From Roseofilum reptotaenium CS-1145 (GTDB lineage: Bacteria; Cyanobacteriota; Cyanobacteriia; Cyanobacteriales; Desertifilaceae): a stretch of DNA of 64,000 nt. The first letter of the stretch is position 1; each line of letters opens with the position of its first letter. Shown in pieces: positions 29,987 to 41,451 of the stretch. Below the pieces are notes generated by a model. That model did not search any database. It had not been told where the DNA came from and saw nothing but the letters and a program-made list of their open reading frames with translations. The translations under genes were made by a program, and so were the position numbers. The DNA is taken from positions 57,003 to 121,002 of the forward strand of contig NZ_JAQMUE010000098.1 of assembly GCF_028330985.1 (NCBI RefSeq), read 5' to 3'.

Positions 29987-31405
29987 CTAGCTCATCCACT
30001 GACTATGGAAAAACTCTCCTCTCGGACGGTCAATCCGCTCATAAGTATGAGCGCCAAAGAAATCCCGTTGTGCTTGAGTCAAATTCTGGGGTAAAGTCGC
30101 ACGACGATAACTATCAAAGTAATCCAAAGACGCACTAAATGCTGGTACTGGAATCCCCAACTGACAAGCCAGACCCAACACTTCCCGCCAAGCTTGCTGA
30201 CGGTCTAAAATAGTTTGCTTGAACTCAGGAGCAAGCAACAAATTGGGCAAACTAGGATTATCCTTAAATGCCACCTTAATCTTATCCAAGAAGCCCGCGC
30301 GAATAATACACCCGCCTTTCCAAATACGGGAAATTTCGCTCAGATTCAACTCATAGCCAAACTCTTGAGAAGCCTTACTCAGTAGAGCCATCCCTTGAGC
30401 ATAGGAACAAATTTTAGAGCAATAGAGAGCATCTCGAATTTTAGGAATAAATGCTTTGAGATCTCCATCGTACTGACCACTTGGCCCGGTTAATTCCTGA
30501 GACGCAGCTACCCGTTCTTCCTTATAAGAAGACATAATGCGGGCATTCACGGCTGCGGTAATTGTGGGAATACTCACCCCCAACTCTAAAGAAGTGACGA
30601 CAGTCCACCGTCCCGTTCCTTTTTGACCGGCTGCATCTACAATTAGATCGATCAGATGCTGGTTGGTTTCCGAGTCAATTTGTTTAAAGATATCCCGGGT
30701 AATCTCAATTAAAAAGGAATTGAGTTCCTCCGTTTCATTCCACTCCTTAAACACTTCATGGAGTTCAGGATTGGTTAAACCTACCGCATTTTTCAGCAAA
30801 TCATAGGCTTCAGCGATTAATTGCATATCGCCATACTCAATGCCATTGTGAACCATTTTCACATAATGACCTGCGCCCCCTTTGCCAATAAAAGTGACAC
30901 AGGGACCATCATCCACTTGAGCCGCAATTTTGGTCACAATGGATTCCAACTCTTGGTAAGCGGTTGGAGTTCCCCCTGGCATTAAGCTAGGACCATTGAG
31001 TGCTCCTTCTTCACCGCCACTGACTCCCATGCCTACAAACCCTAATTTCGAGGCTTCGAGATCTTTGGTGCGGCGTTCGGTATCTTCATAAAGGGAGTTT
31101 CCGCCATCGATAATCATATCCCCTTCATCCAGTAAAGGCTTGAGGCTATCAATTACGGCATCAACTGGTTTACCCGCTTTCACCATAATCAAAATTTTGC
31201 GGGGGCGATCGAGTTTTTGTACAAATTCTTCCAGAGTTTGGGCAGCTAAGAAATTTTTCCCCTTGGCTCTGGTGGCCATAAACTCTTCAGTTTTGGCATA
31301 AGTTCGGTTATAAACCGTTACCGGAAACCCATTCCGTTCCACATTCAGGGCCAGGTTTTCACCCATAACCGCAAGGCCAATTAGACCAAAACTTGGCTGT
31401 GTCAT
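29987..31405 (-). CDS. gnd: 6-phosphogluconate dehydrogenase, decarboxylating
   Basis: 472 residues. NADP-binding GLIGLAVMGENLALN at the N-terminus; catalytic Lys motif GGAGHYVKMVHNGIEYGDMQ; C-terminal helical domain intact to the YERIDRPRGEFFH tail. It oxidises 6-phosphogluconate to ribulose-5-phosphate plus CO2 and NADPH, the step after Zwf. Its location near fbp-zwf-opcA gathers most of the oxidative branch within 14 kb, but on a separate transcript. Confidence 0.98.
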   Translation of the reverse strand: MTQPSFGLIGLAVMGENLALNVERNGFPVTVYNRTYAKTEEFMATRAKGKNFLAAQTLEEFVQKLDRPRKILIMVKAGKPVDAVIDSLKPLLDEGDMIIDGGNSLYEDTERRTKDLEASKLGFVGMGVSGGEEGALNGPSLMPGGTPTAYQELESIVTKIAAQVDDGPCVTFIGKGGAGHYVKMVHNGIEYGDMQLIAEAYDLLKNAVGLTNPELHEVFKEWNETEELNSFLIEITRDIFKQIDSETNQHLIDLIVDAAGQKGTGRWTVVTSLELGVSIPTITAAVNARIMSSYKEERVAASQELTGPSGQYDGDLKAFIPKIRDALYCSKICSYAQGMALLSKASQEFGYELNLSEISRIWKGGCIIRAGFLDKIKVAFKDNPSLPNLLLAPEFKQTILDRQQAWREVLGLACQLGIPVPAFSASLDYFDSYRRATLPQNLTQAQRDFFGAHTYERIDRPRGEFFHSQWMS

Positions 31406-31577
31406 AAGATTATGTACTCACGTAACCAACAATTGCTTGCCATAACAGCAAATTACCTACAAGGTTAGCCCGATCTTTAAAATTGTCCCGTAAAGAAGAG
31501 ATTAAGTCTGGGCCGTCACGGTAAAATGACCCTATAGGCTGTAGACAAAGAATTTAGAAACAGAGGGTTCAGCAGAC

Positions 31578-33119
31578 ATGGCACGAATTCTGGCATTAGC
31601 CGTTGGCTTAGGAAGTTTCGCCTTTTATATGGCATTCTTCTTTTTTCCAGAGGTTTATCGGCGTAAAAGTGATTTTATCTGGAGTGGGTTAGGCTTTCTC
31701 TATGCTCTAACCCTATGGTTTTGTGCCGGACGGTTTACGGGTGCGGTGATGCTCGGCCAAATGGCTGCTGTTCCCCTGTTGTTGTATCTAGGTTGGGAAA
31801 CTTTAACCTTACGTCGCCAATTAACCCCTGCTGGTCAACAAACTCCTGTGGAGGGGGAACAGTTAAAGCAGAATGGCTTAGGCGCTTTAAATCGTTTCTT
31901 GAAGAGGTCTCCTGCTCCAGAGGTTGCTGTCCCTACCCCTGAAACACCAGAACCGGAAACTCCTGTTACTGAAGAAGAAACGTCTCCAGAGACTCCTATT
32001 TCTGTAGGAGGCTCCGAAACGGTGAGTGAACCAGAACTGAGTGTGGAGGAATTGCCCGTTTCGGAGCCAGAACCTGCCGAATTACCGGTTTCGCCTGAAC
32101 CTGAATCTCAGCCAGAACCAGAGGTGGTGCAAGGGGGAGCTGAATCGAAAGATGAAGAGATAGGGGAGATAGAAACAATTGAGGAAATCGAGGATCAAGG
32201 GGCGATCGCCCCAGATGCTCCGGATGAGAGTACGATAGAGTCGGAGCCTGAGCCTGATGAATTTGAGGAATTCTCTGAACCCGTTGTTCCACCAACGCCC
32301 GTTCCTTCATCATCTCCGACTCCTCCACAACCGAAATCGAAAACTCTATCGGGGTTATTCGGTTTCTTTGATAGTCTCAAAAGTCGATTCCAAAAGTCGA
32401 AGCCTTCGGAAATGTCTTCTTCAGATGCAGAAACTTGGGCTGAAGAAGAGCCAGAGTTATCAACGCCAATGCCAGAAGCCTCAGAAGCCGAAAGTGTAGA
32501 GGAACCCGTCGCTGAAGCGCCAGAAACGCCAGAAGCCGAAAGTGTAGAGGAAACTATCGCTGAAGTGCCAGAACCTCCCGAAGCCGAAAGTGTAGAGGAA
32601 CCCGTCGCTGAAGCGCCAGAAACGCCAGAAGCCGAAAGTGCAGAGGAACCCGTCGCTGAAGCGCCAGAACCTCCCGAAGCCGAAAGTGCAGAGGAACCCG
32701 TCGCTGAAGCGCCAGAACCTCCCGAAGCCGAAAGTGCAGAGGAACCCGTTGCTGAAGCACCGGAAACCCCAGAACCTCCCAGCCCAGAAGAAGCGCAAGC
32801 ACCAGAAAAACAGCCCACAGAAGAGACTGACGCATCCGTTGCACCTGCTGAACCGGAGACCGTGCCAGACGAGGAAATTCCCTCAGAAGAGCTTTCTGAA
32901 CCGGAAAATGACGAAATTCCACCTCCTTCAGGTTCGGACTTGCCGGAGACTGTTTCAGAGTCTTCTGAGGAGACGAAAGAAGAGGGAGTGGAGTCCTCTA
33001 TAGAAGCGGAAACTGAAGCAGTGTCAGAAAACAATGAAGAGACCGAACCTGAATCGACAGACTCTCAGGAGAGCAAACCCTCTCATTCTCGGTCTTCAAG
33101 ACGTAAAAAACGCAGATAA
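31578..33119 (+). CDS. Ycf66-family membrane protein with long acidic repeat tail
   Basis: 513 residues. The first ~85 are the Ycf66 domain with three hydrophobic segments (LALAVGLGSFAFYMAFFFF; SGLGFLYALTLWFCAG; MAAVPLLLYLG). The rest is low complexity, rich in Glu, Pro, Ser and Ala, and includes six 16-residue tandem repeats (302-397), ending in a basic patch SRRKKRR. Ycf66 is conserved in cyanobacteria and some plastids; its role is not settled. The tail looks like an extended, negatively charged spacer. Another short basic patch (KSRFQKSKP) lies near residue 270. Confidence 0.85.
   Translation: MARILALAVGLGSFAFYMAFFFFPEVYRRKSDFIWSGLGFLYALTLWFCAGRFTGAVMLGQMAAVPLLLYLGWETLTLRRQLTPAGQQTPVEGEQLKQNGLGALNRFLKRSPAPEVAVPTPETPEPETPVTEEETSPETPISVGGSETVSEPELSVEELPVSEPEPAELPVSPEPESQPEPEVVQGGAESKDEEIGEIETIEEIEDQGAIAPDAPDESTIESEPEPDEFEEFSEPVVPPTPVPSSSPTPPQPKSKTLSGLFGFFDSLKSRFQKSKPSEMSSSDAETWAEEEPELSTPMPEASEAESVEEPVAEAPETPEAESVEETIAEVPEPPEAESVEEPVAEAPETPEAESAEEPVAEAPEPPEAESAEEPVAEAPEPPEAESAEEPVAEAPETPEPPSPEEAQAPEKQPTEETDASVAPAEPETVPDEEIPSEELSEPENDEIPPPSGSDLPETVSESSEETKEEGVESSIEAETEAVSENNEETEPESTDSQESKPSHSRSSRRKKRR
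32481..32768 (+). repeat. Six tandem 48-bp repeats in the Ycf66-like gene
   Basis: Six in-frame 48-bp units encode 16-residue repeats of the form (P/S)EAES(V/A)EEPVAEAPE(T/P). Units 3-6 are nearly identical at the DNA level, indicating recent expansion. Confidence 0.9.
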
Positions 33120-33237
33120 CGGCTGATAAACTTTTAATTCGGGGAACACTATTGTAGTGCAAACTCGATAAACTTCCCTGTTAAAATCTGACTACAGACT
33201 CAGAACCCTTTTGTCCCTAACCCTTCCCAATAGCACC

Positions 33238-36200
33238 GTGACAGCAGCAAAAGACTATAAAACTACCGTCCATTTGCCCCAAACTGGCTTTGATATGCGG
33301 GCAAATGCACCGAAAAAAGAACCTGAACTGCAAAAATTTTGGGCAGAACATCAGATTTATGAAAAGCTTTCCCAGGAGAATCCAGGGGATGTGTTTATTC
33401 TCCATGATGGGCCGCCCTACGCTAATGGTTCTCTGCATATGGGCCATGCTTTGAATAAAATCCTGAAGGATATTATTAATAAATACAAGTTGCTACAAGG
33501 CCATAAAGTCCGGTATGTACCGGGGTGGGACTGTCATGGGCTGCCCATTGAACTGAAGGTGCTTCAAGCGATGAAAGGGGAGGAGCGCAAGCAGTTGACT
33601 CCTATTACATTACGGCAAAAAGCGGCTGAGTTTGCCCAAAAAACGGTTGATGAACAACGGGAAAGTTTTAAACGCTACGGGGTTTGGGGGAATTGGGAGA
33701 ATCCTTATTTAACGTTGACTCCCGAATATGAGGCGGCCCAAATTGAGGTGTTTGGGCAAATGGTACTCAAGGGCTATATTTATCGAGGTCTCAAACCGGT
33801 ACATTGGAGTCCGAGTTCTCGCACAGCTCTGGCTGAGGCAGAGTTGGAGTATCCAGAGGGGCATACGTCCGATAGTATTTATGGGGCGTTCCGGATGGTG
33901 CATCTGAATGATGGGGTGTTTTCGGAACTCAATCCGTTTATGCCGGATCTGGGGGTAGCGATTTGGACAACGACACCTTGGACAATTCCCGGAAATTTGG
34001 CAGTAGCGGTGAATCCAGGGTTGACCTATGCGGTAGTAGAAACGCCTTGGGGTGAAGCTCCAACGAGCAAGACTCGGAGTAAGGGGTTTGGGAAAGGGAG
34101 TGATGCAGAACCGGAATCTACGGGTAAGGGGACGCTGCCGAAGTATATTTTGGTGGCAGAAGGGGCGATCGCCCGCCTCTGTGAAGAACTAGAGATTAAA
34201 CTGACGCTGAAGGCAACGGTGAAAGGGAAAGATTTGGAGCATTGCACCTATCAACATCCTTTGTTTAATCGCGAGTCACCGGTTGTGATGGGTGGCGATT
34301 ATGTGACGACGGAGTCTGGAACAGGCTTAGTTCATACAGCTCCCGGCCATGGTCAAGATGACTTTATTGTCGGTCAGCGCTATGGTTTGCCAGTGTTGTC
34401 GCCAGTGAATGACGCGGGTGATTTGACCCAATTGGCGGGTAAGTTTGCGGGATTAAATGTGCTAAAGGATGCGAATCCAGCGATTATTGAAGCGCTGACT
34501 GAAGCGGGTGCATTAATCAAACAATCGCCCTATGTACATAAGTATCCTTACGATTGGCGCACCAAAAAACCAACGATTTTCCGGGCAACTGAGCAATGGT
34601 TTGCGTCGGTGGATAAGTTCCGGGAAACGGCTTTAGAGGCGATCGCGTCGGTGAAATGGATTCCGTCTTCTGGCGAAAACCGGATTACATCCATGGTGCA
34701 AGAGAGATCGGACTGGTGTATTTCCAGACAGCGGAGTTGGGGATTGCCCATTCCCGTGTTCTACCATCAGGAAACCAGAGAAGCTCTGTTAACGGAAGAA
34801 ACGATCGCTCATGTGAAGGATATTATCCGCGAGCAGGGTTCCGATGCCTGGTGGACTCTTTCCGTAGAAGAGTTATTACCGCCCAAATACCAGAAAGAGG
34901 CGAAGAACTATCGCAAAGGCATGGATACCATGGATGTGTGGTTTGACTCTGGCTGTTCCTGGGCAGGTGTGGCAGCGGCACGGCAAGAGTTGAAGTATCC
35001 CGTGGATTTGTATTTGGAAGGCTCCGATCAACACCGGGGCTGGTTCCAGTCCAGTTTGCTCACCAGTGTGGCAACTCAGGGAATGGCTCCCTATAAAAGT
35101 GTTCTCACCCATGGGTTTGCTTTGGATGAACAGGGACGGAAAATGAGTAAGTCTCTGGGGAATGTGGTCGATCCGTTCGACATTATTAACGGCGGTAAGA
35201 ATAAGAAGGAGGCTCCTCCCTATGGAGCGGATGTGCTGCGTCTGTGGGTGTCCTCGGTGGACTATTCTTCCGATGTCCCCATTGGTAAAACAATTCTGAA
35301 ACAGTTGGCGGATGTCTATCGCAAGATTCGTAATACCTCCCGGTTCCTGTTGGGGAATTTATATGATTTCGATCCAGAGCGCGATCGCGTCCCCTATGAG
35401 GAAATGCCAGAATTAGACCAGTATATGTTGCATCGCATGGGGGAAGTGTTCGCCCAAGTCACTGAAGCGTTTGAAAGTTATCAGTTTTTCCGCTTCTTCC
35501 AAACGGTGCAGAATTTCTGCGTAGTGGACTTGTCCAACTTCTATCTGGATATTGCTAAAGATCGGCTCTATATCAGTGCCGAAAATGGCAAACGTCGCCG
35601 CAGTTGCCAGACGGTATTGGCGATCTCTATCGAAAATCTAGCACGGGCGATCGCTCCGGTACTCTCCCACATGGCAGAAGACATCTGGCAAAATCTACCC
35701 TACAAAACGTCCCATGAGTCCGTATTCCAGTCTGGATGGTTGGTGACGGAACCCTATTGGCACAATCCTCCATTAGCCGAAAAATGGACAAAACTGCGTC
35801 AAATTCGTACAGAAGTTAATAAGGTGTTAGAAGGGGCACGGAATGCCAAGGCGATCGGCTCGGCTCTAGAAGCTAAAGTCTTGCTCTATGTGTCGGATGC
35901 CAAGATCAAGGAAGACTTAGAAGCCTTTAATCCTCAATTATCCGTCGCCCTCAAACCCCAACCGCAACCGGTGGCAGAAATCCCAGAGAGCGCGCTAGGG
36001 GAAGGTTCACCAAGATCTAGCTTGGAAGACCAAACCTTTCATCAACCTGCCCCTACAGAACCTGTCGGATCGGATGCTTCCTCTGCCACCCCTCCAGCAG
36101 AGGGATCGTTGGGCGAATTCCTGCAACTTGCTATCCAATGGTGGAATCAATGGCGGCAATGGGTAAAAGATTACCCCCGCGCCTTTTTAACCCTATTCAC

Positions 36201-36783
36201 CTTACTCGGTGGCGCAGCAACCTTAAATGTGGGCTGGACAACGGCTCACACCATGCTTAAATTACCTATTGTCTCCTTACTACTCGAATTGGTCGGTATT
36301 ATCTATACCATCTGGTTTGTACGTCAACGGTTGTTCTATGCACAAGAGCGCTCTGCTCTCTTGAGTCAGGTGAATACCGCAGTACAAGAGTTTATAGGAA
36401 CTCAAACACCTCCGAAACCGATGGATGAGGGTTCACCCGTTGCAGAACAAGTCACTTCGACTCCAGTCAGTGATCCCACAACTTCGCTCCGTAAGGACAC
36501 TGTAGAAAAACCATCCAAGACTCCAGAAGCAGTCACCATTGGTAATGGAGTGGATGAATTGCGCTATCTGTTCATCACTTCTCAGGTGGAACTGGTGGAC
36601 AATATCAAGGCTGTAGAAGGGCTAGAGCATAAAGCAGTCGTCGATAATCTGGGCATTGGAGTCGTGAAAGCAGAGGGCGAAAAATGCGATCGCTGCTGGA
36701 ACTATTCCACCCATGTCGGCGAAAGTGCCGAGCATCCTACTTTATGCGAACGGTGTGTTTCTGCCCTAGATGGGGAATTTTAA
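33238..36783 (+). CDS. ileS: Isoleucyl-tRNA synthetase with inserted CAAD membrane domain
   Basis: I start at GTG 33238 ([16 protein letters not shown]), which matches cyanobacterial IleRS starts; a TTG nine codons upstream is possible. 1181 residues versus ~950 usual. Class I motifs: [12 protein letters not shown] (HIGH) and KMSKSLGN (KMSKS). The editing domain and C-terminal zinc site (CDRCWNYST...CERC) are present. Between anticodon-binding and zinc parts lies ~200 residues with two hydrophobic segments ([35 protein letters not shown]): the CAAD domain known to anchor some cyanobacterial synthetases to thylakoids. The linker before it contains the 60-bp palindromic element. Confidence 0.95.
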   Translation: MTAAKDYKTTVHLPQTGFDMRANAPKKEPELQKFWAEHQIYEKLSQENPGDVFILHDGPPYANGSLHMGHALNKILKDIINKYKLLQGHKVRYVPGWDCHGLPIELKVLQAMKGEERKQLTPITLRQKAAEFAQKTVDEQRESFKRYGVWGNWENPYLTLTPEYEAAQIEVFGQMVLKGYIYRGLKPVHWSPSSRTALAEAELEYPEGHTSDSIYGAFRMVHLNDGVFSELNPFMPDLGVAIWTTTPWTIPGNLAVAVNPGLTYAVVETPWGEAPTSKTRSKGFGKGSDAEPESTGKGTLPKYILVAEGAIARLCEELEIKLTLKATVKGKDLEHCTYQHPLFNRESPVVMGGDYVTTESGTGLVHTAPGHGQDDFIVGQRYGLPVLSPVNDAGDLTQLAGKFAGLNVLKDANPAIIEALTEAGALIKQSPYVHKYPYDWRTKKPTIFRATEQWFASVDKFRETALEAIASVKWIPSSGENRITSMVQERSDWCISRQRSWGLPIPVFYHQETREALLTEETIAHVKDIIREQGSDAWWTLSVEELLPPKYQKEAKNYRKGMDTMDVWFDSGCSWAGVAAARQELKYPVDLYLEGSDQHRGWFQSSLLTSVATQGMAPYKSVLTHGFALDEQGRKMSKSLGNVVDPFDIINGGKNKKEAPPYGADVLRLWVSSVDYSSDVPIGKTILKQLADVYRKIRNTSRFLLGNLYDFDPERDRVPYEEMPELDQYMLHRMGEVFAQVTEAFESYQFFRFFQTVQNFCVVDLSNFYLDIAKDRLYISAENGKRRRSCQTVLAISIENLARAIAPVLSHMAEDIWQNLPYKTSHESVFQSGWLVTEPYWHNPPLAEKWTKLRQIRTEVNKVLEGARNAKAIGSALEAKVLLYVSDAKIKEDLEAFNPQLSVALKPQPQPVAEIPESALGEGSPRSSLEDQTFHQPAPTEPVGSDASSATPPAEGSLGEFLQLAIQWWNQWRQWVKDYPRAFLTLFTLLGGAATLNVGWTTAHTMLKLPIVSLLLELVGIIYTIWFVRQRLFYAQERSALLSQVNTAVQEFIGTQTPPKPMDEGSPVAEQVTSTPVSDPTTSLRKDTVEKPSKTPEAVTIGNGVDELRYLFITSQVELVDNIKAVEGLEHKAVVDNLGIGVVKAEGEKCDRCWNYSTHVGESAEHPTLCERCVSALDGEF
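35996..36055. repeat. 60-bp palindromic element inserted in frame in ileS
   Basis: Terminal arms TAGGGGAAGGTT / AACCTGCCCCTA (11 of 12 pairs). Exactly 60 bp, homologous to 5914-5973 and read in the same frame. It encodes [20 protein letters not shown] just ahead of the CAAD domain. Confidence 0.78.
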
Positions 36784-36847
36784 GGCACGCCTAAATCTAG
36801 GAGATGAGGGAGAATCGATTGTACTCTCCCTCTTTTATGGGTTGGAT

Positions 36848-36987
36848 ATATAGCCGTGAAAGAGTTGATTAGGACAGTGAGGTTATGGTTTGAGGCAAGA
36901 GGCAATAGAAAATGTCCAAGAAATCATTTCTCAAGGACAGGACATGCTAGATTTTGCCAAGAATTACAGTAATTGCCTTTGCTATAG
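36848..36987. repeat. MITE-like element, copy B
   Basis: Shares the left half (TAG-C-GTGAAAGAG, TTGATTAGGACAGTGAGG, TTATGGTTTGAGGCAAGAGG) with copies at 17676 and 44047 and ends GCTATAG. The right half has diverged or been extended. Confidence 0.65.
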
Positions 36988-37006
36988 CGTGAAAAATGGT
37001 TTTCCA

Positions 37007-38011
37007 TTACCCATTACCTATTACCCTTCTGCCGCGCGAAGCGCTGTAACTTGTCCAACCCATCAACGGTTCTTCTCCTAAATTCCAGAATCTAGTGCGT
37101 TCTGTTCCTAGCTTTAGAATCAATTCCTGACTTTGATTAATAGAACCAATTGCCTCACAAGATAATCCCCGCTCGTGAAAAGCGTTCTGAATGAAAGGCA
37201 CATATTGCGATCGCGCGCTTAATAAAAACCCGTAACTGGGAAAACTCTGTAACCAAGCCATGCGATCGCAGTTTATCGGTTGGACAATTGCGTCTAAGTC
37301 AATCACTGCACCACATCCAGAGGTTTCTAATAACATCAGCGCTGTTCCCAATACGCCCCCCATACTAATATCTTTGCCAGCATCGCACCAGCCAGAATGG
37401 GCAATTTGCGGCAGAATAGCCAGATCGTCGCGAAGGCGTTGGCGATCGCTTTTTGTGGCAGCATTCCAGAAGAGATAATCTTGATAAAATTCGCCTCGTA
37501 AGTCAATTACCATCAACAAGACATCTCCTTCTTGGGCATTAAAACTCGTTATTAGATGTTGAGCTTGTCCTAAAATAGCCACAGAGAGCGCGCTATAAGG
37601 ACTATTTCCATTCGTATGTCCTCCCACGATAGGCACATGATACGCCTCTGCTGCGGCTTGCATCCCTTCCCAAAGTTGACGACTCTCGCTGGTTGAAGGC
37701 AACCACAACGTATCGACAACAGCAAGGGGTTCGCCTCCCATGGCATAGATATCGCTCACATTCACCATCACAGCACACCAGCCGGCAAACCAAGGCTCTT
37801 GTGTGACTAAAGAAGGGAGCATTCCCTCAGTAGCCAATAACAGATAGCGATCGCCTTGCCAAATCGCCGCACAGTCATCTCCGAGTAAAATAGATTGCGG
37901 ATCTTTATCCGGATTTCCACCAAGATATCGGGCGGCAAGCTGGATATCTTGCTTCTGTCGAATACCCACAGAACGACGCAACTGGGCGACGAAGTCTGAT
38001 AATGCCACCAT
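37007..38011 (-). CDS. nitF: AIR-synthase-like protein of the Nit1C cluster (Sll0787 type)
   Basis: 334 residues. PurM/AIR synthase-like fold: ILLGDDCAAIW, VNVSDIYAMGGEPLAVVD, PIVGGHTNGNSPYSAL, KDISMGGVLGT. This is the Sll0787/NitF member of the Nit1C cluster linked to nitrogen starvation and cyanide assimilation; its reaction is unknown. It begins 3 bp after nitE. The last residues (YSASRGRRVIGNG) come from adjacent repeat DNA, so the native stop was probably replaced. Confidence 0.88.
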   Translation of the reverse strand: MVALSDFVAQLRRSVGIRQKQDIQLAARYLGGNPDKDPQSILLGDDCAAIWQGDRYLLLATEGMLPSLVTQEPWFAGWCAVMVNVSDIYAMGGEPLAVVDTLWLPSTSESRQLWEGMQAAAEAYHVPIVGGHTNGNSPYSALSVAILGQAQHLITSFNAQEGDVLLMVIDLRGEFYQDYLFWNAATKSDRQRLRDDLAILPQIAHSGWCDAGKDISMGGVLGTALMLLETSGCGAVIDLDAIVQPINCDRMAWLQSFPSYGFLLSARSQYVPFIQNAFHERGLSCEAIGSINQSQELILKLGTERTRFWNLGEEPLMGWTSYSASRGRRVIGNG

Positions 38012-38014
38012 AAC

Positions 38015-38551
38015 TTAAGCAACCTCTAACCACTGAGGGATTCCCTGGGGGCGCAGTTCGCCATTGGGAGGATAATAAGCAAGATTTGCTTGCATCAGAT
38101 AGTGAGGGCGATCGCAAATCGTCAACTCTTGCAATGAATCCCAATGCAGCCGTTGAAAGAAGCGCACATTTTGTAATTGTACGGTTGCCAAAAACTGCGA
38201 GCAGCCCCAAGTCTGAGCCGTTTGCACAGCCTTTTCGATTAAACCTTTGCCAATGCGCCAACCGCGCCGGTGCTGCCGATGTACACCCAAGCGTCCCCCA
38301 TACCAAACACCCGGCTGAGACTCATAAATCCGTACAACTCCCACCACTCGTTCCCAAGCCGCAATATCCGGTTGATAGATACTCTGGGGAGCGGTGAGCG
38401 CAACAATTGGATAAGCTATATCATCAATAGCATCGCGATCGCTCCAGCGAAATAAATCCTGTTCCTGGCAAAAAATCTCATAGCGCAGCCCATAGTATTC
38501 TCTCACCTCTGTTGCTGTTTGTGCTAATTCAAATCGATAGGAATGTCGCAT
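38015..38551 (-). CDS. nitE: GNAT-family N-acetyltransferase of the Nit1C cluster (Sll0786 type)
   Basis: 178 residues with the GNAT fold: VGVVRIYESQPGVWYGGRLGVHR leading into the acetyl-CoA loop RRGWRIGKGLIEKA. It matches the Sll0786/MSMEG_0567 N-terminal type acyltransferase of Nit1C clusters. In other genomes it follows the radical SAM gene directly; here about 1.8 kb carrying actin and thymosin separates them. It therefore needs its own promoter or read-through antisense to actin. Confidence 0.86.
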   Translation of the reverse strand: MRHSYRFELAQTATEVREYYGLRYEIFCQEQDLFRWSDRDAIDDIAYPIVALTAPQSIYQPDIAAWERVVGVVRIYESQPGVWYGGRLGVHRQHRRGWRIGKGLIEKAVQTAQTWGCSQFLATVQLQNVRFFQRLHWDSLQELTICDRPHYLMQANLAYYPPNGELRPQGIPQWLEVA

Positions 38552-38816
38552 AATTTTATGATTCTCATGATATTTTTTATTGGGATTAAGATAGCAAATA
38601 CTTGCCTCTTGAATTTGACGATTTCGATACCAATTTCATTTTTTTCTAGGTGTTCTCCTTAAATTCTGTCTTCTATTCCTTGCTCCCCACACTGAAGCAC
38701 TCCATATCACCTACCCAGATCGACTCTTCATATTCTTTTTATAAAGCGACTCCGATCGCGAACAACAATGGTGGTAGACTATCCTTGACAAGACCTAACC
38801 AATGGAATCAAACACT
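38552..38816. other. Divergent upstream region between nitE and actin
   Basis: 265 bp, AT-rich near nitE. On the plus strand a TATAAA (38740-38745) without a good -35 and a TTGACA (38785-38790) too close to the actin start are the only promoter-like boxes I see. No NtcA site facing nitE. No recognisable transposase or attachment site, although this must contain one boundary of the insert. Confidence 0.4.
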
Positions 38817-40143
<1,327 letters not shown>

Positions 40144-40168
40144 GGTATCTTTAGTCTTCTAAGAAACC

Positions 40169-40304
40169 TCAGTTTTGGATAAGTCAGGTATTTAAACGCA
40201 AAGAGGTAGGGCCATTTCAAGTGGTCGGCAAGTTACGATGATTCCAAAATGGCGATCGCCCTTCCTCTCTTGTGTCTTTGCCCGTATTGTTTATCCAAAA
40301 CTGA
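40169..40304. repeat. Palindromic element downstream of thymosin
   Basis: Perfect 14-bp inverted arms (TCAGTTTTGGATAA at 40169-40182 and its complement at 40291-40304) enclose ~108 bp that is itself an interrupted palindrome (GCAAAG, AGG, AGGGC, CCATTT and complements) with a HIP1 site. It lies between the convergent thymosin and nitD genes. It could be a MITE at the insert boundary, a bidirectional terminator, or both. Confidence 0.7.
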
Positions 40305-40359
40305 TTTTAGAAAACAGCTCGGTGACTGAGGAGAAATACCGACACGCGATCGCGCAACA

Positions 40360-41451
40360 TTAGGATTCAAAGGTCGATAGCGCCGAACATGCACCGCATT
40401 TGGCACAACCGGCTTGCATGTTTTGAGATGACATTCCCGCTTTTCGTAACAAATCCCCGATCGCTTGGTACAAACGGTACATAAATTCGCTATCCGGTGC
40501 GGGAGTATGCTCCAAAGGCGTTCCCGTAATCGGGACAAAAGGGACAACAAAGGGATAAACGCCGGTTTGGATCAGGCGATCGCTCGCTGCTATCAATGCC
40601 TCTAAACTGTCACCTAAACCAGCTAGCAAATAGGTACTCACCTGCCCCCAACCAAACACCTCGACTGCTGCGGCAAACGCCTCAAAGTAGTATTCTAAGG
40701 AAACTTCTGCCTTACCCGGCATGATTTTGGCGCGCACTTCTGGGGTGACGGCTTCCAGATGCATCCCCAAATTTTCAATCCCCGCATCCCGCATTCGCTG
40801 GAACCAGATAAAATCTGCGGGAGGTTCGCATTGAGCTTGAATAGGAATCTTCACCCGTTGTTTAATCGCCCGCGCGCACTCTGCCAAATAAGCCGCCCCG
40901 CGATCGCTCGTATTCGGTGTTCCCGTCGTCATGACTATCTGCTTGACTCCATCCAAACGCACGGCTGCTTCTGCCACCTCTGCTAATTGGGCGGGCGTTT
41001 TGCGAGCAATAGTTTGCCCCGCTGCTAACGACTGCCCGATCGCACAAAATTGACAGGCGCTCTCGCGATCGCCATAACGCATACAGGTTTGCAAAACCGT
41101 TGTCGCCAAAACATCATGACTGTGCAGCAATGCAATCTGTTTGTAAGGAATCCCCTCCGCCGTTTTCAGGTCATAAAACCGAGGTTGTCGGGGAAACGAA
41201 ATCGAAGCAACGGTTTCCCCGCGATGGGCTAGGGTACTCTCGATTGCCTCCGTATGAGATGAGGCCAGGCTGTAAGGAGAATCAGCGGCCGTCCCCGTAT
41301 AGACTGGAACCATAACCGTCGTCCCATTAACGGCGATCGCCTTATGATCCGAGGGACCCGCACCGCCTTGACGACCCGATGCTCCTCCATTTTGCCCGGT
41401 CAGTTGCAATCCTTGCGATTGCAGTTCGACAATTAACCGTTGTTTATTCAT
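40360..41451 (-). CDS. nitD: Radical SAM protein of the Nit1C cluster (Sll0785/MSMEG_0568 type)
   Basis: 363 residues. Cluster-binding cysteines [14 protein letters not shown] have C-x9-C-x2-C spacing in place of the common C-x3-C-x2-C, as in this family. The TIM-barrel middle ([16 protein letters not shown]) resembles biotin/lipoyl synthases; the C-terminus has a Cys cluster (GCAKCGACS). It overlaps nitC by 4 bp (ATGA). The reaction in cyanide or nitrogen metabolism is unknown. The convergent thymosin gene lies downstream. Confidence 0.9.
   Translation of the reverse strand: MNKQRLIVELQSQGLQLTGQNGGASGRQGGAGPSDHKAIAVNGTTVMVPVYTGTAADSPYSLASSHTEAIESTLAHRGETVASISFPRQPRFYDLKTAEGIPYKQIALLHSHDVLATTVLQTCMRYGDRESACQFCAIGQSLAAGQTIARKTPAQLAEVAEAAVRLDGVKQIVMTTGTPNTSDRGAAYLAECARAIKQRVKIPIQAQCEPPADFIWFQRMRDAGIENLGMHLEAVTPEVRAKIMPGKAEVSLEYYFEAFAAAVEVFGWGQVSTYLLAGLGDSLEALIAASDRLIQTGVYPFVVPFVPITGTPLEHTPAPDSEFMYRLYQAIGDLLRKAGMSSQNMQAGCAKCGACSALSTFES

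Noticed and set aside
32195..33034. 279-residue Ser/Gly/Ala-rich open frame on the minus strand
   Set aside because: It mirrors the acidic repeats of the Ycf66-like gene; low-complexity shadow with no start signal.
38785..38790. TTGACA as the actin -35 box
   Set aside because: A -10 at normal spacing would fall on the start codon and has no TATAAT-like sequence there.
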